Source: an uncultured Coriobacteriaceae bacterium
GTDB taxonomy: Bacteria; Actinomycetota; Coriobacteriia; Coriobacteriales; Atopobiaceae
NCBI GenBank assembly: GCA_902791035.1
Contig: CADAUA010000003.1
Coordinates: 89,581-153,580 of the forward strand
Length of the DNA stretch: 64,000 bases
Reading direction: 5' to 3'
Part shown: piece by piece, positions 23,013 to 31,254 of the stretch
How positions within the stretch are numbered: the first letter of the stretch is position 1
Layout of the letters: each line of letters begins with the position of its first letter
Translations under genes and position numbers: made by a program
The notes under the pieces: generated by a model
Database searches by the model: none
Told to the model about the DNA's origin: nothing
What the model saw: only the letters and a program-made list of their open reading frames with translations

Positions 23013-24779
23013 CTAGCCGCGGCGCTCGTCTATCTCGGCCGTGATGTCCGCGATGAAGTCGTCGAGCTCGCGCTGGACGGTCTCGTTCGAGCGGTCGCGC
23101 ACGGAGATGTTGCCGGCCTCGACCTCCTTCTCGCCCAGGATCAGCATGTAGGGCACGCGGTCGATGGAGCGGGCCTCGCGGATCTTGTAGCCGATCTTCT
23201 CGTCGCGGTCGTCGACCTTCACGCGGATCTTGTGCGCACGCAGGACGTCGGCCACCTTGTACGAGTACTCGCGGGTCTTCTCGGACACGGGCAGGATCTT
23301 GACCTGGCAGGGAGCCAGCCAGGTGGGGAACTTGCCCTCGTACTGCTCGATGAGCATGCCGATGAACCGCTCGAAGGAGCCGAAGCCCGCGCGGTGGATC
23401 ATGATGGGGCGCTTCTTGGAGCCGTCCTTGTCAACGTACTCGAGCTCGAAGTTCTGCGGGAGCTGGAAGTCCAGCTGGATGGTGCCGCACTGCCACTCGC
23501 GACCCAGGCAGTCCTGCAGGTGGAAGTCGATCTTGGGGCCGTAGAAGGCACCGTCGCCGGGGTTGAGCACGTAGTCCACGCCCATGGTCTCCAAGGCCTG
23601 CTTGAGGCCGGCCTCGGCGGCCTCCCAGTCCTCGTCGGAGCCCATGGAGTTCTCGGGGCGGGTGGAGAGCTCCACGCGGTAGGGGAAGCCGAACTGCTTG
23701 TAGTAGGCCGTGATCAGGTGCGCCACGTCGGTGACCTGCTCGGTGATCTGGTCCTGGCGGATGAAGAGGTGGGCGTCGTCCTGGGTGAAGGAGCGCACGC
23801 GGAAGAGGCCGTGCAGGGCGCCCTTGAGCTCGTGACGGTGGTCCTTGCCGGCCTCCGCCAGCTTGAGGGGCAGGTCACGGTAGGAGCGCGGACGGGACTT
23901 GTAGATGAGGCAGGCACCGGGGCAGTTCATCGGCTTGATGGCAAAGTCCTCGTCGTCGATGGACGTGGTGTACATGTTCTCCTTGTAGTGATCCCAGTGG
24001 CCCGAGGTCTCCCAGAGCTTGCGGGAGAGGATGACGGGGGTGTCCACCTGCTCGTAGCCGTACGCGTCCTGCATCTCGATCCAGTACTGCTTGAGCGCGT
24101 TGTAGACCTTCATGCCGTTGGGGAGCCAGAAGGGGAAGCCCGGACCGAAGTCCGAGAACATGAAGAGCTCCATCTCCTTGCCGATCTTGCGGTGGTCGCG
24201 CTTGGCGGCCTCCTCGAGCAGCTTGAAGTAGGCCTCCATGTCCTGCTTGGAGAGGAAGGCGACGCCGTTGATGCGGGTCAGCATCTTGTTCGAGGAGTCG
24301 CCCTTCCAATAGGCGCCGGAGACGCCCGTGAGCTTGAAGGCCTTGAGGGCCTTCGTGTAGGTGATGTGCGGGCCCACGCACATGTCGATGTACTCGCCCT
24401 GCTGGTAGAAGGTGATGCGGGCATCCGCGTCAAGGTCGCCTATGTGCTCGACCTTGTACTTCTCGCCGCGCTCCTCCATGAGCTTGACGGCCTCGTCGCG
24501 AGGGAGCTCGAAGGTTGTGAACTTGAGGTTCTCCTTGCAGATCTTGGCCATCTCGGCCTCGATCGCGGGGAAGTCCTCCTCGGAGATCTTGACGCCCTCG
24601 GGAAGGTCCACGTCGTAGTAGAAGCCCTTCTCGGTGGCGGGGCCAAAGGCAAAGTCCGTGCCGGGATAGAGGCGCGCGATGGCCTGGGCCATGATGTGGG
24701 CGGCGGAGTGACGGACGACGTGCAGCTCCTCCTCGGGGGCGCACTCAGCAACGTGGCCGTCGTTGTACAGAACCTTCAT
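23013..24779 (-). CDS. thrS: threonine--tRNA ligase, lacking the N-terminal TGS domain
   Basis: Charges tRNA-Thr. The 588-residue protein contains the editing domain (VVRHSAAHIMAQAIARLYPG, the HxxxH zinc-type site), the class II catalytic core with motif 2 (RHELKGALHGLFRVRSFTQDDAH) and motif 3 (MIHRAGFGSFERFIGMLIE), and the anticodon-binding domain with VKVDDRDEKIGYKIREA. The family is usually about 640 residues with a TGS domain of ~65 residues at the N-terminus; here only about 20 residues (VLYNDGHVAE...) precede the editing domain. The ATG at 24779 has GGGAAGG upstream. No T-box leader motif is visible upstream. Confidence 0.96.
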   Translation of the reverse strand: MKVLYNDGHVAECAPEEELHVVRHSAAHIMAQAIARLYPGTDFAFGPATEKGFYYDVDLPEGVKISEEDFPAIEAEMAKICKENLKFTTFELPRDEAVKLMEERGEKYKVEHIGDLDADARITFYQQGEYIDMCVGPHITYTKALKAFKLTGVSGAYWKGDSSNKMLTRINGVAFLSKQDMEAYFKLLEEAAKRDHRKIGKEMELFMFSDFGPGFPFWLPNGMKVYNALKQYWIEMQDAYGYEQVDTPVILSRKLWETSGHWDHYKENMYTTSIDDEDFAIKPMNCPGACLIYKSRPRSYRDLPLKLAEAGKDHRHELKGALHGLFRVRSFTQDDAHLFIRQDQITEQVTDVAHLITAYYKQFGFPYRVELSTRPENSMGSDEDWEAAEAGLKQALETMGVDYVLNPGDGAFYGPKIDFHLQDCLGREWQCGTIQLDFQLPQNFELEYVDKDGSKKRPIMIHRAGFGSFERFIGMLIEQYEGKFPTWLAPCQVKILPVSEKTREYSYKVADVLRAHKIRVKVDDRDEKIGYKIREARSIDRVPYMLILGEKEVEAGNISVRDRSNETVQRELDDFIADITAEIDERRG

Positions 24780-24901
24780 GTGATAAGACCTTCCCATGAT
24801 GCGGCAGAAGCCGTTCCAGTGTACAACAGCGTGGGAGGACGCGCCCGCCAAGCGACAAACGCGCACGAAACCGCAAGGTCGCCCTCCCGTGCGCCGGCGC
24901 A

Positions 24902-24922
24902 CAAGAGTGTCTGACACCCTTG
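24902..24922. repeat. GTGTCTGACAC hairpin repeat, copy 1
   Basis: AAGAGTGTC followed by GACACCCTT forms a short hairpin, a shortened form of the 27-bp elements at 40286 and 43956. It lies between the M32 peptidase stop and the thrS start, at 15 bases from the peptidase stop, where it could act as a 3' hairpin. Confidence 0.65.
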
Positions 24923-24936
24923 GCCCGGAATGGGGA

Positions 24937-26445
24937 CTACCGGAGGTAGCGGGCCCGCAGATAGTCCAGATAGTACTGCACGTTCAGGTCCTCGCCCGTG
25001 GCCAAGCGCAGTTGCTCGGTGGCGGTGTAGGTCTGGCCGTTGCACCAGATGTGGTCCTCAAACCAGCCCCGTACGCCCGTGGGGTCGCCTGCCGCCAGTC
25101 GCTCGAAGGCGTCGGGGACGTCACGGCGCAGGGCATGCTCGTACTGGGCGCCGTACATGTCCCCCAGCGCATAGCCCTGGAAGTAGCCGATCCACCCGCT
25201 GGACCAATGGACGTCTTGGAGGATCCCCTCCCGCCGGTCGCGCGGACGCACGCCCAGGAGTTCCTCATAGCGTGCATCCCAGGCGTCCTCGAAGTCCTCC
25301 AGCGCCAGCCTGCCATCAAAGTAGTCGCGCTCCATCTCGTAGCGCACGATGATGTGGAGGGGATAGGTGAGCTCATCGGCCAGCTGACGGAGCGGACCTG
25401 GCGCTGGCTTGTTGAGAGCGAGGACGACCTGCTCGATGGGCACGTCGGCGAGCGAGGGCAGGAGCTCCCGAAGGGCAGGTTCCATGGCCTCCCAGAACTC
25501 GGGCGAACGGCACACGTGGTTCTCCATGAAGCGGGACTGGCTCTCGTGCATGGTGCCGTCGATACCGCCCCAGATGCCCGCGGCCTGCACCTCGGGCGAC
25601 GATGAGTAGCTGTACATGGAGTGGCCCGACTCGTGGCAGATCGTGGTGACCAGATGGAAGAGCGGGACCGCGGGATCCGAGAAGGTAGAGGCGCGCGAGT
25701 CCGAGGGGCCCATCATGACCGAGACGGGGTGGTGCACGCGGAAGTTGGTGATGCGGGCCGGATCCGCGCCTATCGCGCGCTGGGCCGCTCTCAGCAGGGC
25801 GTCCTCCACATGCCGCGTACGGTCAGCCTCCGCAAGGTCGAGCACATGCTCGTCCACGCCCTCCCAGAAGGCCGCGGACTCCTCAAGGATATGGGGTACC
25901 GCAGCCTTTACCTGCGAGAAGAAGCCGTCCACCTGCTCCACTGCGTAGCCGGTGCCAAAGCGGTCCAGCAGCACCTGGAAGGGGCGGGCGGCAGGGTCGA
26001 GCGCATCCGCTATGCGCGAGAAGACCTCGAACTCCCGGCGCAGATACGGCAGGAAGGCCTTGAAGTCATCTGCCTGGTAGCACTCCTCCCAGCCTCGCTG
26101 GCACTCCGCGTTTGCACGACCCAGCTCGGAGCGCAGGGTCTCCGGCAGGGTATGCGTATCGTCATAGCGACGCACCAGGTAGCGGGCCACACCGCGGTCG
26201 AGGTCGGAAGGGAAGTCCTTGTCAGCTAGGGCGCGCAGTCCCTCTACGACGTCGCGCACGTCACACCTGTCTAGAAGCTCTCCGCGCAGGCGCTCCACGT
26301 AGGCGCCGGCCTCGGACTCCCAGTCGAAGCCCGCCGTCGGGCAGGCGCACCAGCGGTCGTAGTAGGTCACGTTGTCGAAGAACTCAAGGTAGCGCAGGTC
26401 CCGCACGTACTCGCGCGCCTTGGCCAGAAGCTCCTGTGTGGTCAT
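24937..26445 (-). CDS. M32 family metallocarboxypeptidase (carboxypeptidase Taq type)
   Basis: Removes C-terminal residues from peptides in the cytosol. The 502-residue length and all-helical layout match family M32. The zinc site is CHESGHSMYSY (HExxH with serine at the third position) and the third ligand region is MHESQSRFMEN, characteristic of M32. GTGYAVEQVDGFF and the C-terminal YFQGYALGDMYGAQ are also family features. An ATG with GAGACC upstream starts the protein. Monocistronic, downstream of a 440-bp spacer containing paired repeats. Confidence 0.95.
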   Translation of the reverse strand: MTTQELLAKAREYVRDLRYLEFFDNVTYYDRWCACPTAGFDWESEAGAYVERLRGELLDRCDVRDVVEGLRALADKDFPSDLDRGVARYLVRRYDDTHTLPETLRSELGRANAECQRGWEECYQADDFKAFLPYLRREFEVFSRIADALDPAARPFQVLLDRFGTGYAVEQVDGFFSQVKAAVPHILEESAAFWEGVDEHVLDLAEADRTRHVEDALLRAAQRAIGADPARITNFRVHHPVSVMMGPSDSRASTFSDPAVPLFHLVTTICHESGHSMYSYSSSPEVQAAGIWGGIDGTMHESQSRFMENHVCRSPEFWEAMEPALRELLPSLADVPIEQVVLALNKPAPGPLRQLADELTYPLHIIVRYEMERDYFDGRLALEDFEDAWDARYEELLGVRPRDRREGILQDVHWSSGWIGYFQGYALGDMYGAQYEHALRRDVPDAFERLAAGDPTGVRGWFEDHIWCNGQTYTATEQLRLATGEDLNVQYYLDYLRARYLR

Positions 26446-26619
26446 GGTCTCCCCTTCCTCACTCCCAGTCTAGCCCGCAGTCTAGACCGAGGTCAGACCT
26501 TTTGTCACCAACCTCTGGGATGGACGTCGCCGGGGCCTCACGCGCAGCCAGGTCCCATGTCACACGAGGTCGGGCCCCGTGTTACCTAACGGAGGCCTAG
26601 CCTTTCTGACGCCCACGGT

Positions 26620-26677
26620 TGCACCCGCGAGTGCGCTGGGAGGGGCCCGCACGGTCCCGAACCCCATCCCGGGTGCA
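26620..26677 (+). repeat. 58-bp arm-bounded element, TGCACCCG type, copy 1
   Basis: Starts with TGCACCCGCGA and ends with CCCGGGTGCA, giving a perfect 8-bp terminal inverted repeat; GAA follows. The interior contains CCCGAACCCCAT. Copy 2 is the same length in inverted orientation 27 bases away, so the pair can also fold as one cruciform of about 140 bp. A third relative lies at 63915-63982. Confidence 0.8.
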
Positions 26678-26704
26678 GAAACAGGCCGCTATTGGGCGGC
26701 TTTC

Positions 26705-26762
26705 TGCACCCGGAATGGGGTTTCGGACCTCCGCAAGGCGTTACCAGCACATCGCGGGTGCA
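26705..26762 (-). repeat. 58-bp arm-bounded element, TGCACCCG type, copy 2 (inverted)
   Basis: Read on the minus strand it begins TGCACCCGCGATGTGC and ends CCGGGTGCAGAAA, matching copy 1 in both ends and in the CCGAAACCCCATTC segment, while the middle (roughly 20 bases) differs. Same 58-bp length and the same 8-bp terminal arms. Confidence 0.8.
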
Positions 26763-26886
26763 CGGCCACGCCCGGCAGTGTGCCTGCTGGCCGAACGTGG
26801 CAAGAAGGTCTGGCTGCCTGTCGCAAGGGAGGGCCCCGGCGCGCGAGGCGTCGGGGCCCAGAGTCACACGCTCAGGAGGATGGGGG

Positions 26887-29800
26887 TTAGTCCTGGTCGT
26901 GCTTCCTCTTGGAACCAAAGAGCGCAGCCAGGCCACCGGCAAGAAGTGCGCCTATGCCAGCGATGCTTGTGGGATCGCCCGTATTGGGAGTCGCAGCCTT
27001 GGTGGCCTCGGAAGTCTTCATGTGCTCGGGCTTAGCAGCCTTATTGGTCGCGGGCTTCGCGGGCTCTGCGGGCTTGCTGGGCTCAGGGTTCTTCTCCCAC
27101 TGGGCCACCACCGTGGTGTCGTCGCTCATGGGTGCCGTGGGGTCGAAGTCCGCACCATCGGCGGTCTTCCACCCCTTGAAGGTGTAGCCGTCGCGCTTGA
27201 GCTCGGGGAGCTTCGCCGCGTCGCCGTAGGCCACCTGGACCTGATCGGTCTCGTTCTTGCCGTCGCCGTCCGCATCGTAGCCATGATCGACAGTCACGGC
27301 ATAGACCGGTACCACGTCGATCGTGTCGTTGCCGGAAGCCTTCGCATCAGACGCCGCGGCCTCGACGGCCATGAGGCGCATATGCCTGGGCGCGGCCTTC
27401 TTTGAGCCAGCGTCCTCGGCGAGCTTCCAACCGCGCTTGCCGGGACGTGCGTTCATGTCGTACACAAGGTCAAAGGCAACGTCCTTGGAGTCCTTGGCCA
27501 GACGGTACTCCCTGCCCTGCTCTGCACTGAACTTGGCGATGTAGGTCTCGTAGTCCTTGAGGGTCACCGTCGTGCGGCAGGTGCCCGTCGCGTCATCGTA
27601 GACAATGGCGCTGTGGTCGAAGGTGCCGTCCGCAAGGTCGTACTGGCTGGTGGTGCCGCTCTTCTCGTCGTGCACCTTGACCTGGCCCGTCACGGGCGCT
27701 ACGTCCCAAACCGCCATCTGGTACTGGCCCACGGACTCCAGACCCCACTTGCCGTTGGCGTACTCAAGCTCGTAGCTCAGCGGCACAGTGGTGAGGCCAT
27801 TCTCGCTCACGTAGAACTTGGACGCGTCCTCGCCATTGAGCTTGTTGATGTAGGCTTGCTGACCCTGGCCCACAATGGTGAGGTGGGCGTGGGTACCATC
27901 GTACTCCACGGTGTAGGTGCCATCCAGAATCTCATAGGCCTTGATCAGATTGCCGTCACGGTCGGTCACGTAGACGGCCGGCTCGCCCATGGCGGCGTTC
28001 ACGTCGTCGGTGGTGAGGGCGATGTCCTTCACGGAGATGTCGGCCACCCAGGTGCCGTCCCAGTCGTCCGCGCTCTTGCCGCCCATCCACTGGGGTGTGG
28101 GGTTATCGGCGTCGAAGTACATGTAGAGCGTCACAGGCGTGGTGTCAACTGCGGCGTAGGGCTTGCCCGTCTCCTGGGCGTACTTCTTGGCGTAGTACTC
28201 AATGTCGTCGGCGGAGAGGGTCACCGTGTACCCCACGACGCCATCCTCACCCTTGACGAGCTTGCCACGGGCATAGTGACCGGCCTCGAGCGGGTACTCC
28301 GCCACGGCGTCGCCATCGGTGTCGTTTAGGTAGATATCGGCCATGCAGTTCTCGGCGATCTCGTCGTCGGTGGGCTCGGCCACTTCGGCCACCGTCACGG
28401 TCGCCCGGTAGTCGCCGGAGAAGTCGCCCACCTTCTGGCCGCCCATCCACTGGGGCGTGGGGTTGGTGGCGTCGAAGTGCATGTAGAGCACCTGGGCCCT
28501 GGGGTCGACGGCGTAGAGGTCGCGACCGGTCTCACCCGCGTACTTGGACGCGTAGTACTTGAGATCGTCCGCGTCGACGCTCACCTTGTAGGTGACGGTG
28601 CCGTCCGCAGCCTTCTCGAGATTCCAGCGGGTGTAGTGGCCGGCCTCCAGCTTGTACTTCTTGGCGACCTTGTCGGAGCCCTGCTCGTAGACGTTGACGT
28701 AGCAGGACTTGGCCACCTCGGCGTCCGTGGGTTCCGCGATCTCGCGGACGTTCACGTCGGCCACCCAGGTGCCGTCCCAGTCGTCGGCGCTCTTGCCGCC
28801 CATCCACTGGGGCGTGGGGTTGTCGGCGTCGAAGTACATGTAGAGCCAGGCGGGCTTGGCCTTGTACGCGTAGACGTTCTTGCCGCTCTCCTTGCCATAC
28901 TTCTCGGCATAGTAGGCCAGGTCCTTCTTGGAGAGGGTCACGGCGTAGCCGTAGGAGCCGTCCTTGCCGCGGGTCAGCTTCTGGCGGGTGTAGTGGCCGG
29001 CCTCCAGGTCGTACTGGGCCACGGGGTCCTCGGAGCCCTCGGCGTAGACGTTGACGTAGCAGTTCTCGGCGACCTCTTCGTCGGTGGGCTCTGCCACCTC
29101 GGCAAGGTTCACCTTAGCCACCCAGTGGGACACGTCGCTATCCGAGGCGTTCTCGCCGGCAATCCACTGGTGGGGGTTGGTGCTCGTGTTCCAGAACATG
29201 GTGAGCCAGGCGGGACTGGGATCAACGGCGTAGTAGTCCTTGCCCGTCTGCTTGGCGTACTTGGCCGCATAGTACTTGAGGTCATCCTTGGAGACGGTCA
29301 CGTAGTAGGTGTAGGAGCCGTCCGCGCCCTGCTCCACCTTGCCAGGCGTGTAGTGGCCCTCCTCCAGGTCCAGATAGCCCTGGTAGGTGCCGTCCACGTA
29401 GAAGCCAACGCGGGCCTGCAGGGCCACGGTGGCGGCATCGGGTGCCGTCACTACCTCGGGGGCCTCGGGGCCCTTGAAGGTGAGCTTGCACTTGTTGTTG
29501 GGGCTGGCCACCCACTGCTGGGCAGAAGCGTCCCACTGCAGATAGATGTGCTGGTTGGAGTAGCCCATGCGGAACTCGTAGTCGGCCGCGTTGGCTCCCG
29601 CAGGCAGGTACTCCGCCATTTTGGCCTCGTCGGCGTAGTCCAGGTTGACCATGACCTGGTAGGTGCCGTTGGACTGCGTTACCTTGCTCACATAGTCCAC
29701 CGTGTCCGCCTTGACGGCCACGGTGCTGTAGGTCTTGCCATCGTCGATGCTCAGCTGGATGAGCTCCTTGCCCGCCAGGTCCTTCTCCACAGAGAAGGTC

Positions 29801-30147
29801 GGGGCGATCGCGGCTTCATCGGCGGCAGACGCCGCCCCGGGCGCCTGGGACACGGTGGCCTGTGGAGCAGCTGCAGCGTCAGCTACCATGGCAGACGCCC
29901 CATCGGCCTCGCCAGCGGCCTGGCCGTTCACGTCAGCTGCCTCGTCGGCTTTGTCGGTCGCATCGGACGCCTGGTCGGCATCCTGTGCCTCTGCCATGTG
30001 CTGGGGTTCCGCCTTCTGCTGCACGACGGCGGTCTGCCGCACGTCGGCAGCGGTGGCTGCGTCCTCGGCCAGCGCGGGAACCGCGCCGACGCTCAGCGAT
30101 AGGGCCGCCGTTATGGCGGCAGCGGCAATCCTGCCGTGTACGTTCAT
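26887..30147 (-). CDS. large repetitive LPxTG-like cell-wall-anchored surface protein
   Basis: A 1086-residue exported protein. Residues 1-28 form a signal peptide ending PALAED; an Ala/Asp-rich low-complexity stretch follows to ~115. Residues ~247-712 are four repeats of about 118 residues, each with a LEAGHYTR-like strand, a DDLKYYAxKYAxxTG helix and a NPTPQWMGG-type tryptophan motif. An InlB B-repeat-like module (VQVAYGDAAKLP, GYTFKGWKT, PMSDDTTVVAQW) lies near residues 975-1030. A proline/lysine linker and a sorting signal end the protein: TPNTGD, a hydrophobic segment, and KRKHDQD. TPNTG departs from LPxTG, so a matching sortase is implied elsewhere. GGGGGA precedes the ATG. The ligand is unknown; adhesion is inferred. 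Confidence 0.9.
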   Translation of the reverse strand: MNVHGRIAAAAITAALSLSVGAVPALAEDAATAADVRQTAVVQQKAEPQHMAEAQDADQASDATDKADEAADVNGQAAGEADGASAMVADAAAAPQATVSQAPGAASAADEAAIAPTFSVEKDLAGKELIQLSIDDGKTYSTVAVKADTVDYVSKVTQSNGTYQVMVNLDYADEAKMAEYLPAGANAADYEFRMGYSNQHIYLQWDASAQQWVASPNNKCKLTFKGPEAPEVVTAPDAATVALQARVGFYVDGTYQGYLDLEEGHYTPGKVEQGADGSYTYYVTVSKDDLKYYAAKYAKQTGKDYYAVDPSPAWLTMFWNTSTNPHQWIAGENASDSDVSHWVAKVNLAEVAEPTDEEVAENCYVNVYAEGSEDPVAQYDLEAGHYTRQKLTRGKDGSYGYAVTLSKKDLAYYAEKYGKESGKNVYAYKAKPAWLYMYFDADNPTPQWMGGKSADDWDGTWVADVNVREIAEPTDAEVAKSCYVNVYEQGSDKVAKKYKLEAGHYTRWNLEKAADGTVTYKVSVDADDLKYYASKYAGETGRDLYAVDPRAQVLYMHFDATNPTPQWMGGQKVGDFSGDYRATVTVAEVAEPTDDEIAENCMADIYLNDTDGDAVAEYPLEAGHYARGKLVKGEDGVVGYTVTLSADDIEYYAKKYAQETGKPYAAVDTTPVTLYMYFDADNPTPQWMGGKSADDWDGTWVADISVKDIALTTDDVNAAMGEPAVYVTDRDGNLIKAYEILDGTYTVEYDGTHAHLTIVGQGQQAYINKLNGEDASKFYVSENGLTTVPLSYELEYANGKWGLESVGQYQMAVWDVAPVTGQVKVHDEKSGTTSQYDLADGTFDHSAIVYDDATGTCRTTVTLKDYETYIAKFSAEQGREYRLAKDSKDVAFDLVYDMNARPGKRGWKLAEDAGSKKAAPRHMRLMAVEAAASDAKASGNDTIDVVPVYAVTVDHGYDADGDGKNETDQVQVAYGDAAKLPELKRDGYTFKGWKTADGADFDPTAPMSDDTTVVAQWEKNPEPSKPAEPAKPATNKAAKPEHMKTSEATKAATPNTGDPTSIAGIGALLAGGLAALFGSKRKHDQD

Positions 30148-30299
30148 GAAACCATCCCCCTTGGGCTGGACTCAGGGCTCTCGCCCACTTCGTCATCCAG
30201 CCTAGAAGACGGTTGAATAGAATCTGAAAGCCATGAGTTATGCGGTTGTCAGGTTTGTTATACATGCGTAAGGTCACGTCGACGGCTCGGCCCCAGCCT

Positions 30300-30556
30300 G
30301 CAGACGATAGAAGCCAATTTCGGTCAGAAAGCCCGCAAACCCCAAACACCTGCCGCAGCCAAGAAACAAAATCGCAGGTCAGACGCCTGCAGGCAAGAAA
30401 GAGCGCGCAGACGACAGAAGCCATTTTCGGTCAAGCCGTGTGCCACCCCCAAACGTCTGCCGCCGCTACACACAAAAGCGCTGGTCATCGAACTGAAGGC
30501 CTGCAGACGATTGTCACCATTTTCGGTAAGAGGGGCCATGCATCCCAAATGTCTGC
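30300..30556. repeat. array of three 54-bp arm-bounded elements, GCAGACG type
   Basis: Units begin GCAGACG at 30300, 30407 and 30503. Each carries AGAAGCCATTTTCGGTCA (slightly varied) just inside, and each has its CGTCTGC-type complement exactly 47 bases after the start (CACCTGC at 30347, CGTCTGC at 30454, TGTCTGC at 30550). Units are therefore 54-bp hairpins separated by unlike spacers of about 42-53 bases. Sequence between the arms is partly conserved (CCCAAAC before the right arm). No reading frame is kept. Confidence 0.85.
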
Positions 30557-30603
30557 CAGTTGTCGGCCCAGCGGTGCACCCCCAGAGACGGCCGCCACAA
30601 CAA

Positions 30604-30629
30604 GGGAGGCCACCCGAAGGCGGCCTCCC
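30604..30629 (-). terminator. terminator hairpin of the zinc-ribbon membrane protein gene
   Basis: GGGAGGCC (30604-30611) pairs with GGCCTCCC (30622-30629), with a 10-base loop; on the minus strand it is followed by TTGTTGT. Confidence 0.65.
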
Positions 30630-30653
30630 TGGCATGACGTCCTTGTCACTGTA

Positions 30654-31085
30654 CTACTGGATGCGCGTGCGGCAGTAGGGGCAGACCTTCCAGTCCGCGT
30701 TGAGCGGCCTGTGACAGGTGGGGCAGACGTTCCTCACCTGGGTGTTGCAGATGGGGCAGACCACGAAGTCGCGGTCGATGGGGGCACCGCACTTGGGGCA
30801 GATCCCGTAGTGCGAGAGCTGGTGCTCGCGCAGGGCGATGTCCAGGTCCTGCTCCTCGCGGTCGATAAGATAGGAGCTGGGCCGCAGAATCACGTAGGCC
30901 AGAAGCCCCACGATGGGGATGACCGAGATGATGGCCCACATCCACCAGGGCTCGGCACCGCGACGCTGGGCATCGCGGATCACGTAGACGATGGAGAGCA
31001 CGTACAGCATCACGATGCAAATGACCATGAGGTAGAGGACCATGCGCACTTCGGGCGTAAGAATCTGGTCGATAAGCTCCTGCAT
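30654..31085 (-). CDS. membrane protein with C-terminal double zinc ribbon
   Basis: A 143-residue protein. Two transmembrane helices occupy residues ~14-36 (MVLYLMVICIVMLYVLSIV) and ~47-68 (WWMWAIISVIPIVGLLAYVIL), a layout like PLDc_N-type membrane anchors. The cytosolic C-terminus has two zinc ribbons: CPKCGAPI with CPICNTQ, and CPTCHRPL with CPYCRTRI. Such proteins are common in Coriobacteriia and clostridia and have no assigned role. AAAAGGAGCAGGG precedes the ATG at 31085. It lies between folC and the repeat array, on the same strand as folC but separated by a terminator. Confidence 0.82.
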   Translation of the reverse strand: MQELIDQILTPEVRMVLYLMVICIVMLYVLSIVYVIRDAQRRGAEPWWMWAIISVIPIVGLLAYVILRPSSYLIDREEQDLDIALREHQLSHYGICPKCGAPIDRDFVVCPICNTQVRNVCPTCHRPLNADWKVCPYCRTRIQ

Positions 31086-31213
31086 CCCTGCTCCTTTTAA
31101 GCTGTGATAGGAGGCGAACCCTGCGGCCCGCCCCGGATGTAACAAGAAGATTGTAGCAAAGTGGCATAGGCCCCGCACTCTCCGCGCAAAGCTCCATAGC
31201 GCTCAGCACACGC

Positions 31214-31239
31214 AAAAGGCCCGTCCCGTCGTAGGGCCC
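31214..31239 (-). terminator. terminator of the folate gene cluster
   Basis: Downstream of the folC stop, GGGCCC (31234-31239) pairs with GGGCC (31218-31222) on the minus strand and is followed by TTTTGC. Confidence 0.6.
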
Positions 31240-31254
31240 AGCACGTCAGAGCGC

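Larger units (their letters stand above)
26446..26886. other. 440-bp intergenic region holding an inverted pair of 58-bp repeats
   Basis: No credible gene is seen. The central part (26620-26762) is occupied by two head-to-head repeat copies described separately. The remainder is GC-rich, with no clear promoter; the wall-anchored protein gene ends at 26887 and the M32 peptidase starts at 26445, both on the minus strand. Confidence 0.6.
30148..30653. other. 500-bp intergenic region with a three-copy hairpin array
   Basis: Upstream of the wall-anchored protein gene. The first 150 bases before that gene are AT-richer and should hold its promoter (a TATAAC hexamer reads on the minus strand at about 30258-30263), but I could not settle on one. 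The rest is the repeat array at 30300-30556 and the terminator of the zinc-ribbon gene. Confidence 0.5.

Noticed and set aside
30300..30556. CRISPR array
   Set aside because: Only three diverged units, spacers of unequal length, internal hairpins of 54 bp, and no cas genes. The 18.2-kb triplication was rejected for the same reasons.
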